DNA from: JAOSJL01 sp963704035
GTDB taxonomy: Bacteria > Actinomycetota > Acidimicrobiia > IMCC26256 > JAOSJL01
Length of the DNA stretch: 64,000 bases
Assembly (NCBI GenBank): GCA_963704035.1
Contig: CAVPGR010000004.1
Location: 930,001-994,000, forward strand
Direction of reading: 5' to 3'
A model generated the notes under the pieces. That model did no database searches, had not been told where the DNA came from, and saw only the letters and a list, made by a program, of their open reading frames with translations. Numbering within the stretch: the stretch's first letter is position 1; the number at the start of each line of letters is the position of its first letter. Shown in pieces: positions 1-9,082 of this stretch. The position numbers and the translations under genes are program-made.

Positions 1-461
1 TCGTCACCACGGCGCTCGCCGTCGCCCTCGGCACCCTGGCCGGTGGATCACCCGCCGCAGGCGTCTGGATGGCACTCAAGGTTCTGGTGATTCCGTGGAT
101 GGTCTTCATGTGGATCATCGGCTGGGCCGTCTACGTCCACCACATCGCTCCCGACATCCGCTGGTGGCCCCGCCCCGCGTGGAACGGGTTCCACGGCCAG
201 GTCGAGGGCACGACGATCCTGCACGTTCCCGCTCCACTCAACTTCTTCTTCCACAACATCTTCGTGCATGTACCGCACCACGTGGATCAGCGGATTCCGT
301 ACCACGCGCTGCCTGAAGCGGGCGACGCGATCGTCGCCGCCTACGGCGAGACCGTCATCGAGAAGCCCCTCCGACTGCGCGACTACGTGCACAACAACCG
401 ACGCTGCAAGCTCTACGACTTCGACTCTCAACGCTGGCTCCCCTACTCCGCATCTTCGTGA
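1..461 (+). CDS. Membrane fatty acid desaturase, C-terminal part
   Basis: The reading frame enters from the left edge (first full codon at base 3), so the start is outside the window. The visible 152 residues hold a hydrophobic membrane segment (VLVIPWMVFMWIIGWAV), then a soluble part with FFFHNIFVHVPHHVDQ. HVPHH fits the third histidine box (HxxHH) that binds the di-iron centre in membrane fatty acid desaturases, and IPYHALPEA after it is also typical. The enzyme would insert a double bond into acyl chains at the cytoplasmic membrane. Regiospecificity cannot be told from this part. Confidence 0.85.
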   Translation, partial: VTTALAVALGTLAGGSPAAGVWMALKVLVIPWMVFMWIIGWAVYVHHIAPDIRWWPRPAWNGFHGQVEGTTILHVPAPLNFFFHNIFVHVPHHVDQRIPYHALPEAGDAIVAAYGETVIEKPLRLRDYVHNNRRCKLYDFDSQRWLPYSASS

Positions 462-495
462 AGCCCTAACCTCCCCGGGAAAGGGAGGTCAATAC

Positions 496-771
496 ATGCA
501 CGAGGTCCGAGGCGTCGTCGCTCTCGGCAAGGGTGAACCGGTCAGCGTCGAGACGGTGCTCGTTCCCGATCTTGGTGGCGACACGCTCTTCAAGGGCGGG
601 CCGGGTGCCACAGGCCGGTCGTTCTCGGATTTCGACACGATCATCGAGTCGATTCGCGACCGGCTTCTGCCGCTGCCGCCCGACACGGTCGTGCACACGG
701 GCCACGGTGACGACACGACCATCGGTGCCGAGGCACCTCACCTCGACGAGTGGATCGCCCACGGTCGCTGA
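496..771 (+). pseudogene. Chimera: start of S-(hydroxymethyl)mycothiol dehydrogenase joined to end of MBL-fold hydrolase
   Basis: A 91-codon ORF with a good ribosome site (GGGAGG at 484-489) and ATG start. Residues 1-25 (VRGVVALGKGEPV...VETVLVPD) match the N-terminus of mycothiol-dependent formaldehyde dehydrogenase (MscR/AdhE2). Residues 26-91 (GDTLFKGGPGATGRS, VVHTGHGDDTTIGAE, HLDEWI) match the C-terminus of the MBL-fold hydrolase that normally follows mscR in actinobacteria. The zinc sites and Rossmann fold of the first and the HxHxDH motif of the second are absent. A clean in-frame deletion of the DNA between them, or an assembly join, would create this. It is unlikely to be a working enzyme. 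Confidence 0.75.
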
Positions 772-799
772 CCTCGGCGAAGCGTTGCGACGTTCGAAC

Positions 800-2717
800 T
801 CAAGGAGCGTCCGCGAGCCGTTGGTCGAGCCAGGTGTTGTACTGCGCCGTCGCGCGGTTCTGGATGAACTGCACGTGCTCGAGCAGGTCGGAGATCGCCG
901 AGAGGCCACCCGGGAACTGCGGAACGTTGCTCGTGTCGATCTGCCAGAGACCCGTTCCGTCCGCCGGAAGTGTCGGCCCCGCGTGGGGGATGAAGGGAAT
1001 CGGATCGAGAACCCGGTCGTACAAGGGCAGTTCGGCCAGCGAGGCGAACGCCTCACTCGAGTAGTTGGGGACGAGACCATCACCGATGGCGTACAGGTTC
1101 AGTGTGGGCGTGCCCATCTCGGGAATGCGTTCCACGAAGTTGATGGCGTCGCCCTGGTCGACCTCGTGCTGCACCGCGGCAGCGAGCATCGCGGCCTCTC
1201 CGGCGGTGGCTCCGGTCGGGATGACACCTCGGAAACCGGTGCCGGTTGCGTTCAGCCCGATCTCCCAGAAGATGGACCCACTGAGTATCGACGTGATCCC
1301 GACACCCGCCACGTGCACACCCGCGCCGTCGAGCTCGGGAGCGATGCTGACGAAGCTCATGCCGAGCACGCCACCGAGCGACGTGCCCTCGTAGAGGATC
1401 CGATCGGTGTCGAGATCCGCGACACCGTCGGCGTCGAGCGGGTCGAAGAGATTGAACGGCGCGACGTCGAGATCGCCGAGCTCGTTCTCCACGGCCAGGA
1501 GCAGCGACAGGTGATCGAGCGGAGACTGCGCGATGATCCCCGTCAGCCTGTCGACCTGCGAGGGCTTCACCAGTTGGAAGATGTAGCCGCCGTCGGTGCC
1601 CTGACGTGAGCCGTGGTTGGGCTGGTCGATCCCGATCGTCGTGATGCCGCGGTAGGCGTTCTGTCCGGCGACGACGATCATCGACTCCTTGAAGATCCCG
1701 AGGCCGTGGCCGTAGATCGCCACGGGCGATCCGTTGTCCAGTCGCTTGGAGGGCACGTCATCGTGAAGTCGATCCAGCGCTGTGCACCCGCGTCACCGGA
1801 CTCGTAGCGGATCTGGCCTTCGGCGTCACGGAAATCGGTGACCGGACCTGACCCGTCACGATGGTCGACACGTTGTGAATCCCGAGGAAGTTCGGGAGAG
1901 CCCTCACGTTGCGCACCGGATGATCCTGGGCGCGTACTTCGGCCGCCATGGCGTCGAGATCCGACGTGGCGTCGGCCTCGCTCCGGACCGTGAAGGCCGT
2001 GGTCGACACAATCCGGTCGGTGCCGAATCCCATGGTCGTCAGGAACGCACGTCCGTCGGGGTCGCCGCCATCGGGGTCGACAGCAAACGGGCCGCCGGCC
2101 TGCTTGTACAGGTCGGTCGTGACCGCGGCGACGTAGCGGTGCCCCCAGTTCCAGTGGGTTCGCGACCATGCCTGAATGACGGTCCCGTGACGTCCCCGAA
2201 GAGCGCCTTCCTTGCTCTCGTGGACACGCACCGGGGCGCGCTCGCCCGTGTCGAGGTCGTACACGACCACGGCGTCTCCGCCGTCGTCGGGAAGCGTGCC
2301 GGGGGCGAGTGACGTCGGGAGCTCGAACACGATCGGTCCCGCAGCGGAGAAGCCGTCGCTGTCGTCAAACAGCTCCGACGGGGAGAAGGAGTCGGGGAGT
2401 TGCGCGCGCAGCGCCTCGGGAACGACCTCGTCGGGAACGGCGAGTCGCACACCGGTCGGCGACGTGGGATCGGCAACCGTCCATTCGTCACTCGGGAACG
2501 GGAGCCCGCACGCGCCGATCGCCATCGAATGGCACGGCGCGTTCGGAGACGGTGGCTCGGGCGGGTCGACCGGCGGCTTGACAGGGATACACGCCGCGGC
2601 CAACAACGCCACGACGGCGCCGCCCACGACCAGTCGTGTCCTCCGACGTCGAGTGCCGATCGTCGCTCGACCGGACAGCCGTTGTCCCGACAGCCGTTGT
2701 CCCGACAGATGTCCCAC
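800..2717 (-). pseudogene. Secreted alpha/beta-hydrolase lipoprotein (Lipase_bact_N-like), two frameshifts
   Basis: Reconstructed from three frames. GTG at 2717 is the best start: GGGAGG (2724-2729 on the complement) lies six bases upstream. The N-terminus has Arg residues, a hydrophobic stretch and lipobox LLAAAC, so it is a lipoprotein. The middle (CGLPFPSDEWT...) resembles the N-terminal domain of bacterial virulence-factor lipases. The C-terminal part has an oxyanion-type GHGLG, nucleophile elbow EGTSLGG and a later GDGLVP acid region, so an esterase/lipase fold. The frame breaks near 1838 and near 1755, each explained by loss of one base. About 640 residues if repaired. Substrate unknown. 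Confidence 0.7.
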
Positions 2718-2730
2718 GGAGAGCCTCCCG

Positions 2731-2749
2731 GTACCACGCAGAGTGGTAC
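2731..2749. promoter_or_regulatory. Perfect 7-bp inverted repeat upstream of the lipoprotein gene
   Basis: GTACCAC-GCAGA-GTGGTAC, two perfect 7-base arms with a 5-base spacer, lies just upstream of the ribosome site of the hydrolase lipoprotein gene that reads leftwards. Position and symmetry suggest a repressor operator, for example of a TetR-type dimer. No regulator gene is adjacent. Confidence 0.4.
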
Positions 2750-2912
2750 GATCATAGCGAAGTGCCCGTAGCCTTCCAAATGGGCGGAACGACGCGACGC
2801 CGATGCCGGCAGCCTCCTGAGACTTCGGCTCGGGACTGTTCGGAGCCTCCCGCGTGGCCGGTAGGCTGACGGATCGGTCGCAGAGATTCCCGTTCGTCCA
2901 CTCGGAGTACCG

Positions 2913-3479
2913 ATGTCGAAACTCGAACCGCCCCGCTGCCACAGCTGCCGTGAGGAGCTCGTCCTCGGCGCCCAGGGTGAGCTGAACCCCTGGTCGTGCC
3001 CGAACGGCCACGGTCTCGGGTTCACGCTGAGCGAGTCCTACGAGCGACTCCAGGACGACGAGATCGACCAGCTCTGGAGCGCCGCCTCAGGTGCTTCGGC
3101 CCGCGGTGTCCGGTGCCCGTTCTGCTCCGAGACGATGGCCGTCCTCACCGTCGAGGCCGACGCCGACGAGATCCCCGAAGGTGACGAGGGCGACGGCCCC
3201 ACGACCCACACCGCGGAGCTCGACGTCTGCGTCCGCGACCAGTTCATCTGGTTCGATCCCGGTGAGCTCGAAGTCATGCCCGAGGATCTTCCCGACCCCG
3301 AACCGACCGCCGAGCAGAAGGCGGCGTTCGAACAGATCCGGGCCAACTTCCGAACCGGCATGGAAGAGGCGTGGGAGACCCGCGGCGATCAGAAGCTCAC
3401 CGAGCGCATGTACGACCGCGTGGCGCGCCACCCGAAGCTCCACAGCGCCATGGACAGAGTCGGCGACGTCATCTCCTGA
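2913..3479 (+). CDS. Zinc-ribbon protein (TFIIB-type zf domain)
   Basis: 188 residues, cytoplasmic. The N-terminus has a CHSC...CPNGHG zinc knuckle. The middle has CPFCSETM and then LDVC...FIWFDPGELE, the pattern of the zf-TFIIB family, in which short proteins carry a rubredoxin-like zinc ribbon. The second metal site looks incomplete: CVRD replaces the usual CxxC. The C-terminal third is helical and charged. It is divergent from the lipoprotein gene. Exact function is unknown for the family. Confidence 0.75.
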   Translation: MSKLEPPRCHSCREELVLGAQGELNPWSCPNGHGLGFTLSESYERLQDDEIDQLWSAASGASARGVRCPFCSETMAVLTVEADADEIPEGDEGDGPTTHTAELDVCVRDQFIWFDPGELEVMPEDLPDPEPTAEQKAAFEQIRANFRTGMEEAWETRGDQKLTERMYDRVARHPKLHSAMDRVGDVIS

Positions 3480-3510
3480 TCTCTCGAACGGTGCGCCGTC
3501 GGGCTGCGGG

Positions 3511-4336
3511 TCAGTCGGCCCGCCGACCGACGAACTCGTCCATCGACGTGTTGGCACCGAGGGAGTCGGCGATCGCATCCTGGACGGGGGCGGGAAGGGC
3601 CCGCATGGTGGGAATCGTCTTGACGAGCCACGGGGTGAGCAGTCGGCTCCTGTTGCGTTCGATCGCGCGGACGATGCGCTCCACGACCATGTCCTCTTCG
3701 AGGATCGGCAGCAGACGGCGGGAAACGAGTCTTCACCCCACGGAACAGACCCGTGTTGACGTAGAACGGGCAGAGGACGGTCGTACGGACCCCCGGCGCG
3801 CGGCGTCGCATCTCCTGGCGCAGGGAGTCGTTGAACCCGATCGCCGCCCATTTACTCGACGCGTAGTCGGTGAGCTTCGCCACCCCGGTGAGACCCGAGG
3901 CGGAAGCCATCGTGACGACGTGGCCCTCGTTACGCTCGACCATGTCGGGCAGGAACGCGCGGGTCACCCAGAACAACGACAAGGTGTTCACGTCGAAGGT
4001 ACGCCGAATCTGATCGTCGCTGAGATCGAGGAGCCAGTCGCCACTCACGACACCGGCGTTGTTGACGAGGACGTCGACCGATCCGAGATCGGCCGCCACC
4101 CGGGCGGCTGTGGCGTTGACATCGTCCACGTCGGCGACGTTGCACCGGTGGGCGAGCGGAGTCTGCGGGCCCGCGGAGTCAACCGTTTCGCGCGCCTCGT
4201 CGAGGCGATCCTCGTCGAGGTCCCACAGAACGACCCTGCCGCCGCGGCGGGCGACCTGGACGGCGATCCCCAGACCCATCCCACTCGCCGCACCGGTGAC
4301 CAAGGTCGTTCGGTTCGCCAGATTCGTCACGGTCAT
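3511..4336 (-). CDS. Short-chain dehydrogenase/reductase (one frameshift)
   Basis: Classical SDR: TGAASGMGLG nucleotide motif, NNAG, catalytic Ser in MASASG and YASSK. The fold is NAD(P)-dependent; substrate unknown, though the C-terminal part (RRLLPILEEDMVVERIV, then NRSRLLTPW) resembles retinol-dehydrogenase-like SDRs. The frame breaks near 3720, where one extra C in CCCGCC separates TRFP from RLLPILEED; the tail then reads to the stop at 3511. ATG at 4336 touches GAGGAG directly, so GTG at 4330 may be the real start. Confidence 0.8.
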
Positions 4337-4430
4337 CTCCTCGGGTTGCACACCGGCGTCATCAGCGCCGGACATCGTCGCACAGGAGTCGATCGGCCGT
4401 GCTCTCCGACGCTGCGGTGCCCGTCTCGCG

Positions 4431-5051
4431 TCAGGAGACCGAGGTCCGGGACAATGGGGGTTCGGCCTCACGAACGTGTTGTCGCGGTCCGCTGCGAGAA
4501 CGCTCCTGTCCGGCACGCGACAGCTTCCGGCCGCCGGCGAGGACACGAACCACCGTGAGAAACACGACGGCCGCGATCGAGCCGATGGAGAACCACCGGT
4601 ACAACCCGTTCGTGGCGTCGGTTCCCGCCGTGGCCCCGTGAAGGCTCGCCAGCAGGAACACGGCAAAGGCACTCTGATGGATCCGCTTCCACCACGGGCG
4701 CGGGAGACGGCGCATCATCAGCGAGGTGATCTCGACAGCGATCAGGAGGTACATCGCCACCACCCCCGACGCGACCGCCGCGGGTCGCCATCCGGAGGCG
4801 AAGGGAACGAGGACCTCGCTCCATCCGAAATGCACGTAGCTGTCCGCGACGAGCCCGAGGACATGGACTCCGGTGAACACGACCGCCAGACCTCCGAGAA
4901 AGCGGTGCAGGTCCGTGAGCCAGGCCGGCGTCGGCCTCCCACCCAGGACGCGGGTCGAGAGCAGCAAACCCCAGATCACCGACAGCGCGAGCAACGCCCA
5001 CACGACGATCCCGCCCGCTCGCGCCACGTACCACCAGGTCTGCGGGCTCAT
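4431..5051 (-). CDS. Ferric-reductase-like transmembrane protein
   Basis: 206 residues with about six membrane helices. Histidines in LHRFLGGLAVVFTGVHVLGL and HQSAFAVFLLASLHG fit paired axial ligands of b-type hemes in ferric reductase/MsrQ-like proteins. It starts with ATGA overlapping the stop of the upstream apbE, so the two are translationally coupled. It probably passes electrons across the membrane to or from a flavinylated partner made by ApbE. Confidence 0.75.
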   Translation of the reverse strand: MSPQTWWYVARAGGIVVWALLALSVIWGLLLSTRVLGGRPTPAWLTDLHRFLGGLAVVFTGVHVLGLVADSYVHFGWSEVLVPFASGWRPAAVASGVVAMYLLIAVEITSLMMRRLPRPWWKRIHQSAFAVFLLASLHGATAGTDATNGLYRWFSIGSIAAVVFLTVVRVLAGGRKLSRAGQERSRSGPRQHVREAEPPLSRTSVS

Positions 5052-5956
5052 GCGGCCCACTTCGCGAACGACTCGGTCGCGATGCGGCCGCCGTCGGACG
5101 TGACGAAGGCGGCCGCGGCTCCGCTCGTCTCGATCAGGGCACGCGCTTCTCGCTCTCCGAGCACGAAGGCAGCCTTCGTCAGCACTTCGGCCCACCATGC
5201 TTCGCCGGCGATGACGGTGACCGTGGTCAGCCTCGTCTCGACGGGCTGCCCGGTCGCCGGATCAATCAGATGGTGTCCGAACGAATCGCCCATGCGCCAT
5301 CGCCGGATGCGGGTCGTGCTCGTGGCGACACCGCCGTCGGCGATCCGAATACTCGTTGCTCGCTCGTACGGGCGACCGGGTTCCTCGATCTCCACGGTCC
5401 ACGCTCCATCCACCGGACCCTCTCCACGGACACGAACGTCTCCGCCGACGTCGACCATCGCTCCGGACGCCCCGACGGCGATCAACTCGCCGGCGACGAG
5501 ATCGGCAGCGAGACCTTTCCCGATTCCTCCCGGATCGAGTCGCGTGTTCGGCGGCAGTGTGACAGAGCGAACCTGGGCGTCGAGGACGATCTCTCCACAG
5601 CCCGGGGCCGGTTGCCCCGTTTCGCCGGCGGGACGGATCGACGGGAGGTCATCGAAGCTCGCGTCGTAGCCCGCGGCCTCGAGCGAGCCGAGCACCGTGG
5701 GGTCGAACGCACCGCAGGTCTCTTTCCACCCGACAACAGCACGCTCCACGAGCCGAAAGGTGTCAGCCGATACGACCACCGGCACGCCCGGCGATTCGTT
5801 GAGCTGTACCAGCTCGCTCGTCGAACGGAACCGGCTCCACCTTGCTTCGAGCTGCTCGAGGCGAAAACGTGCGGCCTTGGCCAACCCCTCATCGCCATCG
5901 ATGACGAGGACGCGCGCCGTGCATCCCATCACCCGGAAGTCGAGGTCAACTACCAC
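5048..5956 (-). CDS. apbE: FAD:protein FMN transferase
   Basis: 302 residues. ApbE family hallmarks are present: LNESPG, the GAFDPTV segment, the Mg/FAD site LDPGGIGKGLAADLV, TSTT, and the late HHLIDPATGQPV motif. The enzyme attaches FMN to Thr/Ser of extracytoplasmic redox proteins using FAD. No clear signal peptide or lipobox is seen at the N-terminus (MVVDLDFRVMGCTARVLV). The gene overlaps the proline-rich protein gene upstream by 11 bases and the membrane protein gene downstream by 4, so all are one operon. Confidence 0.9.
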   Translation of the reverse strand: MVVDLDFRVMGCTARVLVIDGDEGLAKAARFRLEQLEARWSRFRSTSELVQLNESPGVPVVVSADTFRLVERAVVGWKETCGAFDPTVLGSLEAAGYDASFDDLPSIRPAGETGQPAPGCGEIVLDAQVRSVTLPPNTRLDPGGIGKGLAADLVAGELIAVGASGAMVDVGGDVRVRGEGPVDGAWTVEIEEPGRPYERATSIRIADGGVATSTTRIRRWRMGDSFGHHLIDPATGQPVETRLTTVTVIAGEAWWAEVLTKAAFVLGEREARALIETSGAAAAFVTSDGGRIATESFAKWAA

Positions 5957-6395
5957 GGCTCACGGGCGGAGGTGGGGGCGCCGGTGCGGGAGCAGCCACA
6001 GGGGTGGGCGCAGCCACAGGGGCGGGAGCGGCCGACGGTGCGGGTGCCGATGCAGGCGCCGGCGCAGCGGATACGGCAGAAGACGAGCTTCCCGAAGTGG
6101 TCCCCGCAGGGGGACCGGTCGGCACCTGGCGACGGACAATCACCCGCACGGTCTTGCGCGGCGGAGGGGGTGCTGTGGTGGGGGAAGGCTCTGTGGCGGG
6201 AGCCGCTTCGAGAGTGACGGCCGGTGCCGGGTCCGACGATCCCGCTGTCATGACCGCGATCATGCCGAGCGACGCCGCGAGGCTCAGTCCGGTGATCAGA
6301 AACCGAGCGGCAGGCGCTCGACACGCACGGCGACGCGACCTCGTGGACCGCGCTCGTGCCGACGCGGGAGCTGACGCGTCGTCCCCGTCAGTCAT
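5946..6395 (-). CDS. Membrane-anchored Pro/Ala-rich protein of the ApbE operon
   Basis: 149 residues: a basic N-terminus (ARSTRSRRRACR), one membrane helix (FLITGLSLAASLGMIAVM), then a low-complexity tail of Ala/Pro/Thr/Ser ending in PAPAPPPPPVSRGS. It overlaps the genes on both sides by a few bases. No FMN_bind domain is visible. It looks like a single-pass protein with a long flexible extracytoplasmic linker. No homology-based function can be assigned. Confidence 0.6.
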   Translation of the reverse strand: MTDGDDASAPASARARSTRSRRRACRAPAARFLITGLSLAASLGMIAVMTAGSSDPAPAVTLEAAPATEPSPTTAPPPPRKTVRVIVRRQVPTGPPAGTTSGSSSSAVSAAPAPASAPAPSAAPAPVAAPTPVAAPAPAPPPPPVSRGS

Positions 6396-6843
6396 CGTCC
6401 TCCGAGCCCTCGCGCTCGTCTTCGTGTTCGTCCTCGTGTTCCTCTCCGTGCTCGTCTTCGGGTCCGTCGTCCGAGTCGTCGTCGCGATAGACCCCTCCGG
6501 ACGTCGCTCCCCCACCGGGCGACGAGGGAACCCGAGTAGGTGCAGGAGCAGCGACAGGAGCCGAAGTGGCCGAATCCCCGGCGACGGGAGCAGTGCTTCC
6601 CGGGGCTCCCGAGCCCGGAGCGGATACAGCCGCGGAGACGGGCTCGTCGACGATCACGGTTTCGATCTCGGGTGGTGCAGTCGTGGTCGTGGCTGTATCC
6701 GTGTTCACCACGGGACTCAGCTGTCCGACCTTGTCGTTTCCGGCCGAATCGAGGAGGCCGACGTTTGCCCCCACGGCCGCCGTACCGGCCAGCACCGTGG
6801 CCGTGATCGCTCCTGCTGTCGCCAGGATCGTTCTGCGTTCCAT
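6388..6843 (-). CDS. Secreted low-complexity protein with acidic, His-containing tail
   Basis: The second ATG (6843) is preferred: GAGGAG lies six bases upstream. It has a signal sequence (ILATAGAITATVLAGTAAVGA), then a Thr/Pro/Ala-rich region, then a tail dominated by Asp, Glu and a few His (EDEHGEEHEDEHEDE). Such tails can bind divalent metals or carry charge; this is inference. It is the first gene of the ApbE operon and is divergent from the response regulator at 6,966. No known domain is recognised. Confidence 0.6.
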   Translation of the reverse strand: MERRTILATAGAITATVLAGTAAVGANVGLLDSAGNDKVGQLSPVVNTDTATTTTAPPEIETVIVDEPVSAAVSAPGSGAPGSTAPVAGDSATSAPVAAPAPTRVPSSPGGGATSGGVYRDDDSDDGPEDEHGEEHEDEHEDEREGSEDDD

Positions 6844-6965
6844 CATCCACTCCTCGGTTGCTCAGTCCCCACCGTAGGAAATCGGATCCCACGTGCTGTC
6901 CAGCGCTGGGTAAAGATTCGGCCAAGAAGGCCGCGAAGACCTGCCACGTGGACAAGAGTGGGACG

Positions 6966-7625
6966 ATGCGCTTGTTGCTCGTCGAAGACGACGACTCGAT
7001 CGCCGAACCGATGATCGAGGGGCTGCGACGTGACAGTTTCGACCTCGAGCGCGTCGCCACCGGTTCAGCAGCCCTGGAAGCTCACGGCTACGACTTCGTC
7101 CTCCTCGACCTGGGGCTTCCGGACATGGACGGCGCGGAGGTCTGCCGGAAACTACGAGAGGAATCGGACGTGCCGATCATCGTCATCACGGCACGGGGCG
7201 ACGAGATCGATCGTGTGCTTCTCCTCGAACTCGGGGCCGACGACTATCTCGTCAAGCCGTTCGGGTTTCGGGAGCTCACTGCACGGATCCGTGCGGTGAG
7301 TCGCCGTGCCGTGACACGAACCAGCGAGGGTTCGCCGACGAAGATCGGGGCTCTCGCCATCGACCGGCGCACCCGCCGGGCGATCCTCGACGATGAGGAG
7401 CTCCAGCTCACTCCGAAGGAGTTCGACCTCCTCGCTCTGCTCGCTTCCGACGCCGGCGCCGTGCTGGACCGTCCGCGGATCATGGACGAAGTGTGGGACC
7501 AGCACTGGTACGGGCCGACGAAGACACTCGACGTGCACGTCGCGTCGCTCCGCAAGAAGCTCGGTGATCCGGCATGGATCGAAACGGTCCGCGGCGTCGG
7601 CTTTCGACTCGTCGACCCCTCGTGA
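6966..7625 (+). CDS. OmpR-family response regulator
   Basis: 219 residues. Receiver domain: acidic pocket LVEDDD, phospho-acceptor in DLGLPDMDG, ITARG and VKPFGF. C-terminal winged helix: LTPKEFDLLALL, DVHVASLRKKLG, RGVGFRLV. Phosphorylated by the kinase encoded next, with which it overlaps by GTGA. The ATG at 6966 starts directly at the conserved MRLLLVEDD. The divergent ApbE operon across a 120-base gap is a plausible target. Confidence 0.92.
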   Translation: MRLLLVEDDDSIAEPMIEGLRRDSFDLERVATGSAALEAHGYDFVLLDLGLPDMDGAEVCRKLREESDVPIIVITARGDEIDRVLLLELGADDYLVKPFGFRELTARIRAVSRRAVTRTSEGSPTKIGALAIDRRTRRAILDDEELQLTPKEFDLLALLASDAGAVLDRPRIMDEVWDQHWYGPTKTLDVHVASLRKKLGDPAWIETVRGVGFRLVDPS

Positions 7626-9019
7626 CCCGCCGACTGCTCCTCACGTATCTGACGATCACGGCCTTCGTGCTTCTGATCCTCGGTATCCCCCTCGGAATCA
7701 ACTTCGCGAACACCGAACGAGAGCAGCTCGCCGCAGACATCGAACGCGACGCCACTGTTCTCGCAACCCTTGTGGAGGACCAGCTCGAGACGGGTACCGG
7801 GCCCGAACCGTTGCCGGTGGTGGTCGACTATCAGGACCGCACGAACGGGCGCGTCGTGGTCGTCGACGCGGACGGGCTGGCCGTCGCTGATTCGACAGAC
7901 CCCGAGGGAGCACCGCGCGACTTCTCGACACGACCCGAGATCGACACGGCGCTGTCGGGAGAACGGAGCTCGGGTACCCGGTTCTCCGAGACCCTCGACC
8001 AGAGGATCATCTACGTGGCCGTCCCGGTCGCGTCGAGTGGCACGGTCCACGGAGCCGTTCGCATCACCCATGACACGGCCGAGTTGGACAAGAGGATCCG
8101 AAAGAACTGGTTGACACTGGGTCTCATCGGCATCGTGGTCCTCGGCGCCGTCACCGTCGTCGGTTTCATCCTCGCCCGCTCCGTGACGCGGCCTGTCCGG
8201 GCGCTCGCCGTGGCCTCGGGTGCACTTGCCGCCGGTGACCTCGCCGCGCGTGCCGAAATCGACCGAGGGCCCCCGGAGGTCCGCGCCCTTGCCCGGCAGT
8301 TCAACGAGATGGCGGAACGCCTCGAGAAGCTCGTGGGTTCGCAACGAGCCTTCGTGGCGGACGCCTCGCACCAACTCCGAACGCCACTCACGGCTCTCCG
8401 GCTCCGGCTCGAGAACCTGGAGTCGACCGCGCCCGCCGGCGCTTCGGCAGACCTCGAGGCCGGAACCCGGGAGGTTGCACGGCTCGGTCGACTCGTCGAA
8501 GGGCTGCTGGCCATCGCCCGTGCAGAAGGCATGCGGCCCGAGCGGCGACCTGTCGACGCCGCGACCGTCGCCCGAGAGCGTGTGGAGGCGTGGGCGCCTC
8601 TCGCCGAGGAACGCGGTCTCCATCTCACTCTCGACGCCGAGCACGATGCGCCGGCACTCGCTGTCGAGGGAGCCCTCGACCAGGTCCTCGACAATCTGCT
8701 CGACAACGCGATGGAGGCAACTCCCGACGGCGGCACGATCACCGTGACCGTCGACACCGACGAGGACGGAGTCACGATTCACGTGATCGACGACGGACCC
8801 GGCATGAGCGACGACGAACGTTCCCGCGCGTTCGACCGGTTCTGGCGTGGTGCCGAGGGTGACGCGGCGGGATCCGGCCTCGGACTCGCCATCGTTCATC
8901 AACTCGTGTCGGCGAGCGGTGGGCACGTCGAGCTGCACGACGCTGCTCCGACGGGGCTGGACGTCGTCGTCCGTCTTCTCGCGGCGTCGATCAGCGCGCC
9001 GCTGACCGCGGACGGGTAG
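7622..9019 (+). CDS. Sensor histidine kinase
   Basis: 465 residues; GTG start overlaps the regulator stop (GTGA). Two membrane helices (LLLTYLTITAFVLLILGI and WLTLGLIGIVVLGAVTVVGF) flank an extracytoplasmic sensor region of about 130 residues. Then HAMP (ARSVTRPVRALAV), H-box with FVADASHQLRTPL, N-box DNLLDNAMEATP, G1 DDGPGM and G2 GSGLGLAIV. It forms a two-component pair with the upstream response regulator. Signal unknown. Confidence 0.92.
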   Translation: MTRRLLLTYLTITAFVLLILGIPLGINFANTEREQLAADIERDATVLATLVEDQLETGTGPEPLPVVVDYQDRTNGRVVVVDADGLAVADSTDPEGAPRDFSTRPEIDTALSGERSSGTRFSETLDQRIIYVAVPVASSGTVHGAVRITHDTAELDKRIRKNWLTLGLIGIVVLGAVTVVGFILARSVTRPVRALAVASGALAAGDLAARAEIDRGPPEVRALARQFNEMAERLEKLVGSQRAFVADASHQLRTPLTALRLRLENLESTAPAGASADLEAGTREVARLGRLVEGLLAIARAEGMRPERRPVDAATVARERVEAWAPLAEERGLHLTLDAEHDAPALAVEGALDQVLDNLLDNAMEATPDGGTITVTVDTDEDGVTIHVIDDGPGMSDDERSRAFDRFWRGAEGDAAGSGLGLAIVHQLVSASGGHVELHDAAPTGLDVVVRLLAASISAPLTADG

Positions 9020-9082
9020 CGAGACCCGCAGGTATGGCGCCACGGGCATTTCTCGCTCGCCGGCAGGAGGTACCGTCACGCC

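Noticed and set aside
3038..3361. Antisense gene under the zinc-ribbon protein
   Set aside because: No motif, poor composition and fully opposite a recognised gene.
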